The notes below the pieces were generated by a model, which saw only the letters and a program-made list of their open reading frames with translations, had not been told where the DNA came from and searched no databases. A program made the position numbers and the translations under genes. A DNA stretch of 17,117 bases from Candidatus Omnitrophota bacterium (GTDB lineage Bacteria; Omnitrophota; Gorgyraeia; Gygaellales; Profunditerraquicolaceae), in NCBI GenBank assembly GCA_028706895.1, contig JAQTVG010000007.1, forward strand, positions 1-17,117. Direction: 5' to 3'. Of this stretch, positions 1 through 7,999 are shown one piece after another (the first letter of the stretch is position 1; the number at the start of each line of letters is the position of its first letter).

Positions 1-361
1 TCAGCCCTGCTCTTTTAATCTGCAGCAAGCCGCCTATATAATAGACAGAAAGAAATAATAACGCCGCAAATAAAATATTGATGAGCGCACATACGGTTAT
101 AGGATTCCCGCATATAATATTCCCGATACCCAAACATAAATGAAAAAGAGGTGGGCGCAACTTGTCTATTTCTAACATCATAACAAGCGGATGTTTACCG
201 GGGGGATTTTTAAATGCCTGCGAGTATTCTAAGCCTTTTGACAAATGGTATGCCTGTCCCGCAAAAGGAGGGAAATCGTTCAAGCGCAGCCAAATAAAAT
301 TATTTACTGCATAAAATAAAATAAGCAAAAATATTATTACAAATGGATAATGTTTCTTCAA
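1..361 (-). CDS. Multi-pass membrane protein, N-terminal part (possible GT-C type glycosyltransferase)
   Basis: The reading frame is open from position 361 to the window edge, giving 120 residues of an incomplete protein. It starts MKKHYPFVIIFLLILFYAV, a short basic end followed by a membrane helix (about residues 6-22). A roughly 50-residue polar loop with an Asn27-Asp28 pair follows, then two more hydrophobic stretches (about 72-95 and 97-115). I chose the TTG at 359-361 because GGGGTG lies five bases upstream and the nearest in-frame ATG is only around residue 58. The ATG at 372-374 is in another frame and stops after 24 codons. The helix, long acidic loop, helix layout resembles the start of GT-C/ArnT-like glycosyltransferases, as does the gene at 4298, but too little is visible to decide. 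It lies 21 bp after the U32 gene and is probably its last visible operon partner. Confidence 0.6.
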   Translation of the reverse strand, partial: MKKHYPFVIIFLLILFYAVNNFIWLRLNDFPPFAGQAYHLSKGLEYSQAFKNPPGKHPLVMMLEIDKLRPPLFHLCLGIGNIICGNPITVCALINILFAALLFLSVYYIGGLLQIKRAGL

Positions 362-382
362 TAGCGCACCCCATCGGTAATT

Positions 383-1552
383 CTAATATTTAAATATATC
401 ACCCGAAACAATCTTATCCAGGAAATTACGGTGCAGGCTCCTGGCATTATCTAGATAATCCTTATTTATCTTTACGGCTCTTTTAGAAATTTTCTCGCAG
501 TATCCGCACTCCTGGCAGGATCTTAATTCACAATTATTCTCCAGGAAAAAATCAAGAAACCCATCCAGGGCACGGTTATCGATATAGGCATCAAAATCGG
601 TCATAATAGACTTCACTTTATAGAGCTTAAAGACATTTACGTAAAAAGGCTTAAAGAAATACCTGATCTTACTTAAAAACTCCGATTTATTAAATGTCAG
701 GTTGATTGAAGGGTGGGGCAGCAAGTCAAGCAGGTTTCCGTCATACCTATTTATCGTGTAAGCTTTCACTATGCGCACAAGCGCCTCGGTAGTCATGCCG
801 CGGTCGATTATCTTAAAAATATCCACTCCCGCTTTTTCATAATAATGCAGGTCTTCCGGCCTTATCCAACTGGCCCGGATAAAGTTAACTGGATCGCTTA
901 TTTTTTTGAGCCGGCAGTCTATCCTGCAATAATCAAGGAAATAATTTCCGAGGGTATTTTGCGAAGCATGGGCGGCTATATTCGCATGATAGGAGTAGTT
1001 CGGGCAGTGGAAGAGGCAATCTTCGTTTACAATCAATTTAATCTTACACCCGACATTACGCCTTATCGCCTCAATAATGGAAAAATTACGGTTTACATCT
1101 ATCTGGGAAAGGGCAATCTCGTCCGCCCCCAGCTCCTCCCACATCTTTGCCTGCCTTATAGACTTTATTTGCGTCATGCTGGATATATGTATTTTAAAGG
1201 GATAGTTCTTCTTTATAAGTTCTGTTAGATAAGAAGAGGCGACAGTGATATTGTCTACGCCTGTTTCGGCAAGCCAATCAAGAAGGCTGCGCAGCCTGTG
1301 CTGTCCGGAGCGCGTCCACTCGCTATTCCCTAAACAGGCAGCGTTAATAAGATAACTGAATTCAATACCAAAAAGATGCGCCTGTCTTACGCAATTAACC
1401 AATCTTTTCCTGGAAACGCGCGGGTTTATGCAAGCGGCTCTTCCTCCGCCGGTAAAATCATGGCTAAGTTTTCCATATATTTCCACTACCTTATCCCTGT
1501 TTATTTTACCTAATAATCCCGGATCGCCATTGAACGGAACAGAAAGTTTCAT
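383..1552 (-). CDS. U32 family (peptidase U32/UbiU-UbiV-like) Fe-S protein
   Basis: This 389-residue protein begins MKLSVPFNGDPGLL, the typical opening of U32-family TIM-barrel proteins. Four cysteines in the middle (C179, C183, C209, C213) sit where family members such as UbiU and UbiV hold a 4Fe-4S cluster. A second group near the C-terminus (C341, C346, C349, C352) could hold another cluster or a metal. Characterised relatives carry out oxygen-independent hydroxylation of ubiquinone precursors (UbiU/UbiV) or of RNA bases (RlhA, TrhP). The name peptidase is historical for most of them. The ATG start has AGGGG eight bases upstream. It follows the radical SAM gene at 1581 by 28 bp and precedes the membrane gene by 21 bp, so an anaerobic hydroxylation or similar step in the same pathway is likely but inferred. 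The family call is fairly sure; the substrate is unknown. Confidence 0.78.
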   Translation of the reverse strand: MKLSVPFNGDPGLLGKINRDKVVEIYGKLSHDFTGGGRAACINPRVSRKRLVNCVRQAHLFGIEFSYLINAACLGNSEWTRSGQHRLRSLLDWLAETGVDNITVASSYLTELIKKNYPFKIHISSMTQIKSIRQAKMWEELGADEIALSQIDVNRNFSIIEAIRRNVGCKIKLIVNEDCLFHCPNYSYHANIAAHASQNTLGNYFLDYCRIDCRLKKISDPVNFIRASWIRPEDLHYYEKAGVDIFKIIDRGMTTEALVRIVKAYTINRYDGNLLDLLPHPSINLTFNKSEFLSKIRYFFKPFYVNVFKLYKVKSIMTDFDAYIDNRALDGFLDFFLENNCELRSCQECGYCEKISKRAVKINKDYLDNARSLHRNFLDKIVSGDIFKY

Positions 1553-1580
1553 AATGTTATCCCCTATTGAAAACGACTCA

Positions 1581-2987
1581 TCATCCCCATATCTTCCTGA
1601 ATAATGAAACGGCTGATTTTGATTGCAGAAATAAGCGTTCTAAAGAAAGATTATTACAGAGCCTGCTAAAGATATAAGCGGGCCTGAAGTAAAATCTCTT
1701 ATACGCGCTTTTGAGCTGTTTTTCCAGGAAATTGTCCTTCAAGAGCAAATTTGAATTATATGACCTATTATACCATCGTTGAGATATAAAGGTACCCGTT
1801 TTATCCTGAAGGCCGCATTGCTCATAAAATTTGGTCGTCGGCAGAGGCGTAGCCAATATAAATTCCGCGTAATCAATATCAAGGCTAATGGCAAAATCTA
1901 CCGTCTTCTTAATGGTCTCTTCTGTATCTCCCCACATCCCCAGCATAAAGGAACCCGAAACTTCAATTCCCGCTTCCCTGGTTAAACGGACGGCTTCCCT
2001 GGACTCTTCCAGCGTGGTGCCTTTATTATTCAAATCCAGTATTTCCTGAGAACCGCTCTCAAAACCGTAATTAATTTGATAGCATCCCGCTTTTTTCATT
2101 ATGGAAAACAATTTTTTGTTTCTAATCCCTACACCCGAGAAACACCTCCAGCTTACAGGATGCTTTCTGCTGATAATTTCATTACAAATATTAATAAGCC
2201 TCTCCTGCTCGAAAGTCAACGACTGGTCTCTAAAAATTATTGAATGTATTTTTAATTTATTGATAATCTCGCCTATCTCCTGCATCACATTCTCTACAGA
2301 ACGGTACCTCACCCGGTTCATATACCAGATATTGGTAGGGCAGAAATTGCATTTACTGTAAGGGCAGCCCCTGCTTGTAGAAACGCTGGTAAAAGGATTT
2401 TTCCTGGCATAGGGCGCCGTATATTTTGCATTAGGCAGCAAATCTCTGGCAGGGAAAGGAAGCGAATCTAAGTTTTCTAACAAGGACCTTTTCGCCAGGA
2501 TAGTCTTTCCGCCTGATTTATATGCTACATTCTCCGCAAGCACTCCGTTAACAATATCCAGGAATGGTTTTTCGGGTTCCCCTAGAATCACGAAATCTAT
2601 ATATCCAGAAGATAACGCGATCTCGGGGTTTGCAGTTACATTTACCCCCCAAATGACTATCTTTACGGAAGGTAATCTGTTTTTTAATTCCTTGGCTAGT
2701 TCTATATCAAAAGGAATACTCCCCCAGGCCGAAGGGATACCTATAAAATCCGGCCTTTCCTGAGCTGCCGGCTTTAACACTTCCGAAGGGGGCAAATTCA
2801 ATGTGCTGGCATCTAACAGGGTAACCGGAATATTGTTTTCTCGTAAGATTGCCGCTACATAGGACAAATCCAAAGGAGGATAAGCCATAGAAGTTGGGAT
2901 TTCGGCTCCCGAATAATCCCGCAAAAAATGGATTCTTTCTTTTTTATCTGTTAGCGCTAAAGGATTAACTAAAAAGACTTTTTTCAT
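1581..2987 (-). CDS. B12-binding domain radical SAM protein with CX4CX2C motif
   Basis: The protein has 468 residues. Residues 1-150 form a cobalamin-binding Rossmann-type domain (MAYPPLDLSYVAAIL at 34-48, then VILGEPEKPF at 133-142). The linker LPFPARDLLPNAKY at 176-189 is typical of COG1032 proteins. The radical SAM barrel starts at SRGCPYSKCNFC. Its cluster cysteines C208, C213 and C216 are spaced CX4CX2C, one residue longer than the classical CX3CX2C. Further on come FESGSQEIL (SAM-binding strand) and MLGMWGDTEET. The C-terminal KRFYFRP segment is shared with several neighbours. It probably generates a 5'-deoxyadenosyl radical and uses cobalamin for a methylation or a carbon-skeleton reaction; the substrate is unknown. 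Its ATG overlaps the stop of the gene at 2984 in an ATGA, so the two are translationally coupled. Confidence 0.85.
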   Translation of the reverse strand: MKKVFLVNPLALTDKKERIHFLRDYSGAEIPTSMAYPPLDLSYVAAILRENNIPVTLLDASTLNLPPSEVLKPAAQERPDFIGIPSAWGSIPFDIELAKELKNRLPSVKIVIWGVNVTANPEIALSSGYIDFVILGEPEKPFLDIVNGVLAENVAYKSGGKTILAKRSLLENLDSLPFPARDLLPNAKYTAPYARKNPFTSVSTSRGCPYSKCNFCPTNIWYMNRVRYRSVENVMQEIGEIINKLKIHSIIFRDQSLTFEQERLINICNEIISRKHPVSWRCFSGVGIRNKKLFSIMKKAGCYQINYGFESGSQEILDLNNKGTTLEESREAVRLTREAGIEVSGSFMLGMWGDTEETIKKTVDFAISLDIDYAEFILATPLPTTKFYEQCGLQDKTGTFISQRWYNRSYNSNLLLKDNFLEKQLKSAYKRFYFRPAYIFSRLCNNLSLERLFLQSKSAVSLFRKIWG

Positions 2988-4297
2988 ATTTTTGTTGCTT
3001 CTTTAAAGGATTGAGTGCAAAAGTTAAATAAACATTTCACCAGTACGGAATATGTACCAAGCATCATCAGGAATGAAAAAAACGCCTTATGCCCGTAAGC
3101 TATTTCAATACTCCTTTTCTTAAAATACGGGAAAATATCGCTTTTTTTGCTTAAGTTAAAGAAATTACGGAATTCGGACTCCTGGTCTTTCATCGGATCG
3201 GGCACTTTTATATCCCAGTTATATTCGAGCAAATCAATTTTATTTCGAATGGCTAACGAAGCAAACATTTTAAAATAATCTTTATGCCTGAAAATCTGCC
3301 TAGGCTGGACACATAAGCCGATGCGGCAGTTTTTATCTTTTAAATAATCGAACAGCGCGCGCATGGCCTCAAAATTATTCAGGTTCTTGCCGGAAGAATG
3401 GTCTGTTTTTATCGTAAACCAGAAATGGCAATATTTAAAGGCATTCAGGAATAAATTTACTTCTTCAATTGAAGGAATATTGTAAAATTCATAATAAACC
3501 GACAGGTCGTACGGCGCGCTCAAGACGGCTTTTGCGTAATCGCTGCCTTCGGAATCCAGGAAATCGCTGATAAAATGAACATAGCGGATCTTCTCATCCC
3601 GGCTCCATTTAAGCAGGTCTTCCCTGACCTTATCAGCCGGCCTTGAGACAATTTTTCTCTTATTAATCTTCTCCTGGAGGAAAGGGCTGCCATAACAAAA
3701 ACTACATTGGTATTTGCAGCCTTTACTTACGGGTATCCAGGGCCCTATCCACGAAGGATATTTAAGTTTTTGCGCTTTATGGATTATTTTCTCCAGCGCA
3801 GGAAACCAGCTTAGATCATTATATACATATGAGCTAAACCCGTCCTTGGTCAAACAGTAATCCTGCTTTGAAGAAAAACTCTTTGCCACAATATTCGGAA
3901 TATTGCGAATATCGCCGTTACCGAGGAGGCCATTGACTAAAAGCACAAACGGATATTCTGCATCCCCTTTTATAATAAAATCAATCTTGAAATTTTTTAT
4001 AATGGTTTCAGCCAAAACTGTAGCCGTGTATCCCCCGGCTATTATATTTATTGAAGGATTAATCCTCTTGAGGTAAGCGGATATCACCTCCACTGGGTAA
4101 AGATGAAAATACCAGTGCAGGTCTAGGGCAACTATTTTAGCGCTCCTGATCAATTCTTCATTGACCTGGTCATAAAATACGCCTATTTTCTTACAATCAA
4201 CCGACTGCATTAAGGCGGGTACACCCATCGGTATTATGGGCGACCAACTATGGTGGTCCAGCCCTGTGGGGTGTATATAGACTAAATCGTAACTCAT
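2984..4297 (-). CDS. Divergent B12-binding domain radical SAM protein
   Basis: This 437-residue protein has an abbreviated cobalamin-type domain (LDLHWYFHLYP at 58-68, IIAGGYTATV at 85-94, IIKGDAEYPF at 108-117). A canonical cluster motif SKGCKYQCSFC follows, with cysteines 194, 198 and 201. Beyond this the radical SAM half is degenerate. The usual GxES strand reads IKTDHSSG, and no G-x-PGE-T motif follows. The LHW tract and GG-x-TA segment pair it with the larger protein at 13408, so the two probably form a subfamily distinct from the other COG1032 proteins here. The C-terminal 40 residues contain a hydrophobic stretch (FFSFLMMLGTYSVLVKCLF) that may anchor it to the membrane. It begins directly at the stop of the glycosyltransferase gene (TAAATG) and overlaps the next gene by 4 bp. 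Activity is uncertain. Confidence 0.75.
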   Translation of the reverse strand: MSYDLVYIHPTGLDHHSWSPIIPMGVPALMQSVDCKKIGVFYDQVNEELIRSAKIVALDLHWYFHLYPVEVISAYLKRINPSINIIAGGYTATVLAETIIKNFKIDFIIKGDAEYPFVLLVNGLLGNGDIRNIPNIVAKSFSSKQDYCLTKDGFSSYVYNDLSWFPALEKIIHKAQKLKYPSWIGPWIPVSKGCKYQCSFCYGSPFLQEKINKRKIVSRPADKVREDLLKWSRDEKIRYVHFISDFLDSEGSDYAKAVLSAPYDLSVYYEFYNIPSIEEVNLFLNAFKYCHFWFTIKTDHSSGKNLNNFEAMRALFDYLKDKNCRIGLCVQPRQIFRHKDYFKMFASLAIRNKIDLLEYNWDIKVPDPMKDQESEFRNFFNLSKKSDIFPYFKKRSIEIAYGHKAFFSFLMMLGTYSVLVKCLFNFCTQSFKEATKI

Positions 4298-5893
4298 TTA
4301 TACAGACGGGTTCTCAAACAAATACAAAATAATCCCTTTAAAATATTTTTGGTCTTTTTTTGTGTAGTATTTGCTTATGTATTCCAGGATGCGGTTTTCT
4401 CTGGAGCCGGGCACAAGGGCATCATCAAACTCCCTGGCACTAAAAACCAACCACACCCTTTTATGGCCCTTAACGGGAAAAGAAATTTTTGTCAGAAGCC
4501 TGCCCGCTTTACTCCAGGCATTAAAAACCGCTAAATCTTTTCCGCGCCCTGAGAAATCCAATATTAAACCGAACCCCCTCTTTTTTCTGTCAACAGCGGT
4601 ATCGCTACTTTCTTTAAAGTAATAATTAAAATAATAATCGAAGGGCAGGGTTATGTTGGTATCGGTATGAAATATAACATCTCCTTCTTGATAATGCTCT
4701 TTGATATAGGCTACGGCTTCCCTGCACGCTCTTTTCTCATGCACTGCATAGCGCTGTTCATAGGGGCACGGCAGGCAGTTTCTATAAAGATTGCTCAAGG
4801 AAAGCGCATCAAAGACAAGAATAAGCATCAAGATGGCCAGCAGATACCTTGCCTTTAGCCGGGCTATGCCGTTAGCGACGATTAAATACAGGAATGCTGA
4901 ACTGGGTATGAGATACCTGTCGGCATACAGAAACTTCCTGCCTGCGTACATGACAAGGATAGGAATAAATAAACAGAATAAACAAAGAAACAGGCTTTCT
5001 TTATTCTCTGCATTGAATATAGACCAGATAAAGAGTATAAAAAATAACAAAAGAGCGGCAGCCCAGACTAATGCAGGGGCCGTATAGCCTACGCAAAAAT
5101 TCTTCAGCGTATAAATCGGCAACAATAGCAGCATGTGCCTGGATTGATAAACAGGAGTAATAGTAAAGCTGAAGATTGTTTCTACGCCTCCCTGGCGCAT
5201 TAACTCTATTATTGTATAGACTGCTGCCGGCATGATTAAGAATAAAACCGCCAGGTTTGCCATTACCCATTTTCTAAACAGGCCCCTGTATTTGTTTTGA
5301 AACGATAAAAAGAATACAATCTGGGCAAGAATAAATAAAGCGGTTGTTATATGCACGTAGAAATTTAAAGCGTTAGAAAACACATACCCCCAAAGAAAAC
5401 TATTCCTGCCGGATTGTTGAAAACGTATTAAAAAATACACCGAAAATAAGGATAATAAAACCATAAGAGAGAACATCCTGAATTCCTGGGAATAATAAAC
5501 GTGGAAAGGGCAAACAGCTATAATAAAAGCGGCTATAAGGCCTGCCTTTTTATCAAAAAGCAGTTTGCCGACTTTATAAATAAAATAAATGGCGGCGGAA
5601 CCAAAAATAAGCGAAGGCAACCTTAACATAAATTCGCTCTTAACCAGGCAGCTCCAGATAGAAGAAAAAATCTGGTAGCCGTAATTACCCATGCCAAATC
5701 CTTCGTTACAAATAACTTCCCAAAAGAATTTCCCGCTCTCCAGAAGATGCCCCGGGCTAAAAATCATCCTGAAAATTACAAAATTTGCCTCATCTGCCCA
5801 AAGGCTATGTTCCCCTAATTTATACAGCCTGAGCGCAATGCCCAGAAATAAAATAATAGACAGATAAACCTTAATTTGAGATATTCTCTTCAT
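4298..5893 (-). CDS. GT39-like integral membrane glycosyltransferase
   Basis: This 531-residue polytopic protein is of the GT-C fold, PMT_2/ArnT-like class. After the first helix (about residues 9-24) comes SLWADEA with the paired acids D34-E35 in the first outer loop, the usual catalytic position. YYSQEFRMFSL at 133-143 matches the second conserved family element. Roughly ten hydrophobic helices reach to about residue 365. A soluble C-terminal domain of about 160 residues follows and probably lies outside the cytoplasmic membrane. Such enzymes move a sugar from a polyprenyl-phosphate donor to a lipid, glycan or protein. I chose the ATG at 5891-5893. The frame extends to a TTG at 5926, but that adds 11 polar residues and overlaps the upstream radical SAM gene by 56 bp, against 23 bp for this start. 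It sits between radical SAM genes, so its acceptor may be their product; this is inferred. Confidence 0.85.
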   Translation of the reverse strand: MKRISQIKVYLSIILFLGIALRLYKLGEHSLWADEANFVIFRMIFSPGHLLESGKFFWEVICNEGFGMGNYGYQIFSSIWSCLVKSEFMLRLPSLIFGSAAIYFIYKVGKLLFDKKAGLIAAFIIAVCPFHVYYSQEFRMFSLMVLLSLFSVYFLIRFQQSGRNSFLWGYVFSNALNFYVHITTALFILAQIVFFLSFQNKYRGLFRKWVMANLAVLFLIMPAAVYTIIELMRQGGVETIFSFTITPVYQSRHMLLLLPIYTLKNFCVGYTAPALVWAAALLLFFILFIWSIFNAENKESLFLCLFCLFIPILVMYAGRKFLYADRYLIPSSAFLYLIVANGIARLKARYLLAILMLILVFDALSLSNLYRNCLPCPYEQRYAVHEKRACREAVAYIKEHYQEGDVIFHTDTNITLPFDYYFNYYFKESSDTAVDRKKRGFGLILDFSGRGKDLAVFNAWSKAGRLLTKISFPVKGHKRVWLVFSAREFDDALVPGSRENRILEYISKYYTKKDQKYFKGIILYLFENPSV

Positions 5894-7322
5894 GATTACT
5901 GAAGTTATAATGCAAAAAGAACGCAAGCGACCCGAAGATTTGGGCTTTTACCTCAAGCCATGTCCTTACAGACACGAGCCTGCGTAATATATAAGAGAGC
6001 CGGAAATAAAACTGCCTTTTTGCCCTGTTAAGAAAACCCATAAATTCTTCTTTGGTCATTGACCCGGGGACATACATAATATCGGCGTTATCCAGCATAT
6101 TAAACTTTTGGTTATAATCAAACTGATACCCTTTTTCAGCAAGCATCCGGTAAGCGATACTCCCGGGATAAGGCATAAATTTAATAAAATGAGCGTAGTC
6201 TATCCTGGATTTCTTGGCAAAATCCAGAGTCTTCTCTAAGCTCTCCTTTGTCTCCCAGGGGCTGCCCACAACAAAATGCGCCCTTACGCCTAAGCCCGCT
6301 TCTGCGGCTAATCTGAGCGCCCTTTTATTCTCTTCTAAGGTAATATTCTTTTTAAGGGCTTTTAATACTGTTGGGTCTCCGGATTCCAGGCCGAATGAAA
6401 CCTGCCAGCACCCGGCATCCTTCATCTTTTGCAATAATTCTTTGGTTATCGTATTGACTGTAGCAAAGCATGTCCAGGATACCTTTATATTGCGCTTTTT
6501 CATTTTCTCGCATAATTCAAAGATTGAATTCCTGTTCCAGGTAAAGACATCGTCGTAAAACCTTATCTCCCTGGCTCCGAATTTACCTATTAACAGTTCA
6601 ACCTCATCTAAAATATTGTCCGCGTTCCTGGACCTGTAAACCGTTCCGAATATTGCCTGGTCACAAAAAGTGCAGCCCAGGGGGCAACCCCTGCTGCTTA
6701 TAATAGTAGCCACGGGCAGCTTCCTGTAAGAAGCGGAAAAAGGGAAATATTCATAGAGGGGCCGCAATAGGTGCCTCGCCGGGAATGGCAGCTCATTCAA
6801 ATTACCGATAAAATCCCTCTTCCTGTTTAAAACTACATCGTCGCCCCTTAGATAAGCTATGCCTTCCATATCCCCCAGGCATTCCAGGCCGGAATTCTCA
6901 ATACGCTTAACCAATTCTAAGAAAGTCACCTCGCCTTCTCCGATGACCGCCGCATCAAAATATTTACAGGAGATTAAATCGCCGGGCGAAGCAGTAATAT
7001 GCGGCCCGCCGATGATAATATAAGACTGCGGTAAACAGGCGCGTATCCTGGCGGCTATATTTTTCGCGCTAAGGAAAGATAAGCTCGTAGCTGTAATACC
7101 CACAATATCGGGTTGTTCTTTCTTCAGGGATTCTATCAAGTCAAGCTGGGATATTCCTATCGCGCAATCAAATATTTTAACCTGATAATTATTTTTCTCC
7201 AGGACCGCCGCAATATAAGCGAGGCCTAAAGGCTGCACTATTTCCAGGATAGCCTTTTTTCTTCTATTCCTGATAATAGGGTAGTTCTGCTCAAACGGCG
7301 GATTAACCAAAATTATTTTCAT
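5871..7322 (-). CDS. B12-binding domain radical SAM protein
   Basis: This 483-residue protein shows the full COG1032 layout. The cobalamin-type domain occupies about residues 1-150 (LVNPPF, PLGLAYIAAVLEKNN, GGPHITASP, VIGEGE). The linker is LPFPARHLL at 178-186. The radical SAM domain starts at SSRGCPLGCTFC with cluster cysteines 213, 217 and 220. FGLESGDPTVLKAL and FVVGSPWETKES are the later SAM-binding elements. The C-terminus carries KRQFYFRLSYIL and a hydrophobic helix. The N-terminal domain lacks the DxHxxG histidine, as is usual for BchE-like proteins. It is the first gene of the second minus-strand block, behind the extended -10 promoter near 7445. Its N-terminal coding DNA is very similar to that of the gene at 15068, which points to duplication. 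The reaction is unknown; methylation or oxidative cyclisation are the main options. Confidence 0.87.
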   Translation of the reverse strand: MKIILVNPPFEQNYPIIRNRRKKAILEIVQPLGLAYIAAVLEKNNYQVKIFDCAIGISQLDLIESLKKEQPDIVGITATSLSFLSAKNIAARIRACLPQSYIIIGGPHITASPGDLISCKYFDAAVIGEGEVTFLELVKRIENSGLECLGDMEGIAYLRGDDVVLNRKRDFIGNLNELPFPARHLLRPLYEYFPFSASYRKLPVATIISSRGCPLGCTFCDQAIFGTVYRSRNADNILDEVELLIGKFGAREIRFYDDVFTWNRNSIFELCEKMKKRNIKVSWTCFATVNTITKELLQKMKDAGCWQVSFGLESGDPTVLKALKKNITLEENKRALRLAAEAGLGVRAHFVVGSPWETKESLEKTLDFAKKSRIDYAHFIKFMPYPGSIAYRMLAEKGYQFDYNQKFNMLDNADIMYVPGSMTKEEFMGFLNRAKRQFYFRLSYILRRLVSVRTWLEVKAQIFGSLAFFLHYNFSNHEENISN

Positions 7323-7442
7323 ATCTTATCCATTATTCCCCGGCAATCCTTTTTGATTAAATCCTGCTGCCGATTAGCCAATAAGGAAATTTTACCTTCC
7401 ATTGCCTGTCTTTTCGTGCTAAACTTTTTAGAAAGCCATCTA

Positions 7443-7451
7443 ATTATACCA
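7443..7451 (-). promoter_or_regulatory. Extended -10 promoter element for the 7322-to-1 block
   Basis: On the minus strand the gap between the divergent genes reads TGGTATAAT, a perfect extended -10 (TG-n-TATAAT). The -35 side is poor (GGTTAC at 17 bp), which extended -10 promoters tolerate. Transcription would start near 7436 and leave a leader of about 115 bases before the ATG at 7322. The reverse complement ATTATA also lies about 35 bases upstream of the plus-strand methyltransferase, so the element could work in both directions. This is a motif match only. Confidence 0.5.
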
Positions 7452-7481
7452 AATTTAAATAAATAGTAACCGAAATTGCTC

Positions 7482-7988
7482 ATGGGACTATTAAAGAACG
7501 CTGAAACGCGCCTTTATAACCTGCTCAGGCTATATAGATGGAGAGCCGTAAATAAATTACTGGACACAAATAGCCAGACCCTGTTAGACATCGGTTGCGA
7601 AGGCATGTTTTTTCATGACAAGTTAAAAGATAGATACAAAGTTACCGTCTCCGACTATTGCCCGAAAAACAGCGCAATCAAAAAAGAAGATATACAAAAC
7701 TTAAGCTTTGAAGATAAATCCTTTGACATTATCCTGTGCCAGCAGGTCCTGGAACACGTGCCTGACCCGCCCAAGGCGATCCTGGAATTAAAAAGAGTTG
7801 CCAAGAAACAATTAATAATTTCTGTCCCCTATGAGCCCTTTTTCACTTTCTTCAGGCTCTTGATTTGGGAAAAAGAACATTTATGGGCGATTACTCCAAA
7901 AATACTAAAATTTTATCTGGGCGAACCAGCATATGAGCATAAGATTTTCCTAAAAACTTACTATTTGGCCGTATGGAGATTTGATTAA
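7482..7988 (+). CDS. Class I SAM-dependent methyltransferase
   Basis: This is the only plus-strand gene, with 168 residues from the ATG at 7482. The frame can also start at TTG 7476, and neither start has a clear ribosome binding site. Motif I is LLDIGCEGMFF, with Glu where the family usually has Gly (DIGCGxG). The acidic strand VTVSDY follows, then LSFEDKSFDIILCQQVLEHVPDP, the hallmark of the Methyltransf_11 group. ELKRVAKKQLIISVPYEP completes the fold. The protein ends after a short cap (LWAITPKILKFYLGEP), which appears intact. It faces away from the block-B promoter and converges on the gene at 8000 with only 11 bases between the stop codons. It probably methylates a small molecule or lipid related to the flanking pathway; the substrate cannot be told from sequence. 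Confidence 0.8.
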   Translation: MGLLKNAETRLYNLLRLYRWRAVNKLLDTNSQTLLDIGCEGMFFHDKLKDRYKVTVSDYCPKNSAIKKEDIQNLSFEDKSFDIILCQQVLEHVPDPPKAILELKRVAKKQLIISVPYEPFFTFFRLLIWEKEHLWAITPKILKFYLGEPAYEHKIFLKTYYLAVWRFD

Positions 7989-7999
7989 TTTAAAAATAA

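Noticed and set aside
372..374. ATG start for the gene downstream of the U32 gene
   Set aside because: That frame stops after 24 codons, whereas the TTG frame stays open to the window edge.
713..1228. 171-residue plus-strand frame opposite the U32 gene
   Set aside because: It lies wholly inside a well-supported gene on the other strand, has no family motif, and its residue mix (runs of Tyr, Ile, His) is typical of an antisense shadow.
7341..7372. Inverted repeat CGGCA...TGCCG in the leader of the gene at 5871, a possible riboswitch or attenuator
   Set aside because: The stem is only 5 bp with a 22-base loop and no conserved cobalamin-riboswitch box; could be chance.
7476..7988. Methyltransferase as a truncated pseudogene
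   Set aside because: It is short, but the SAM-binding motifs and the C-terminal cap are continuous and no continuing frame is seen after the stop.
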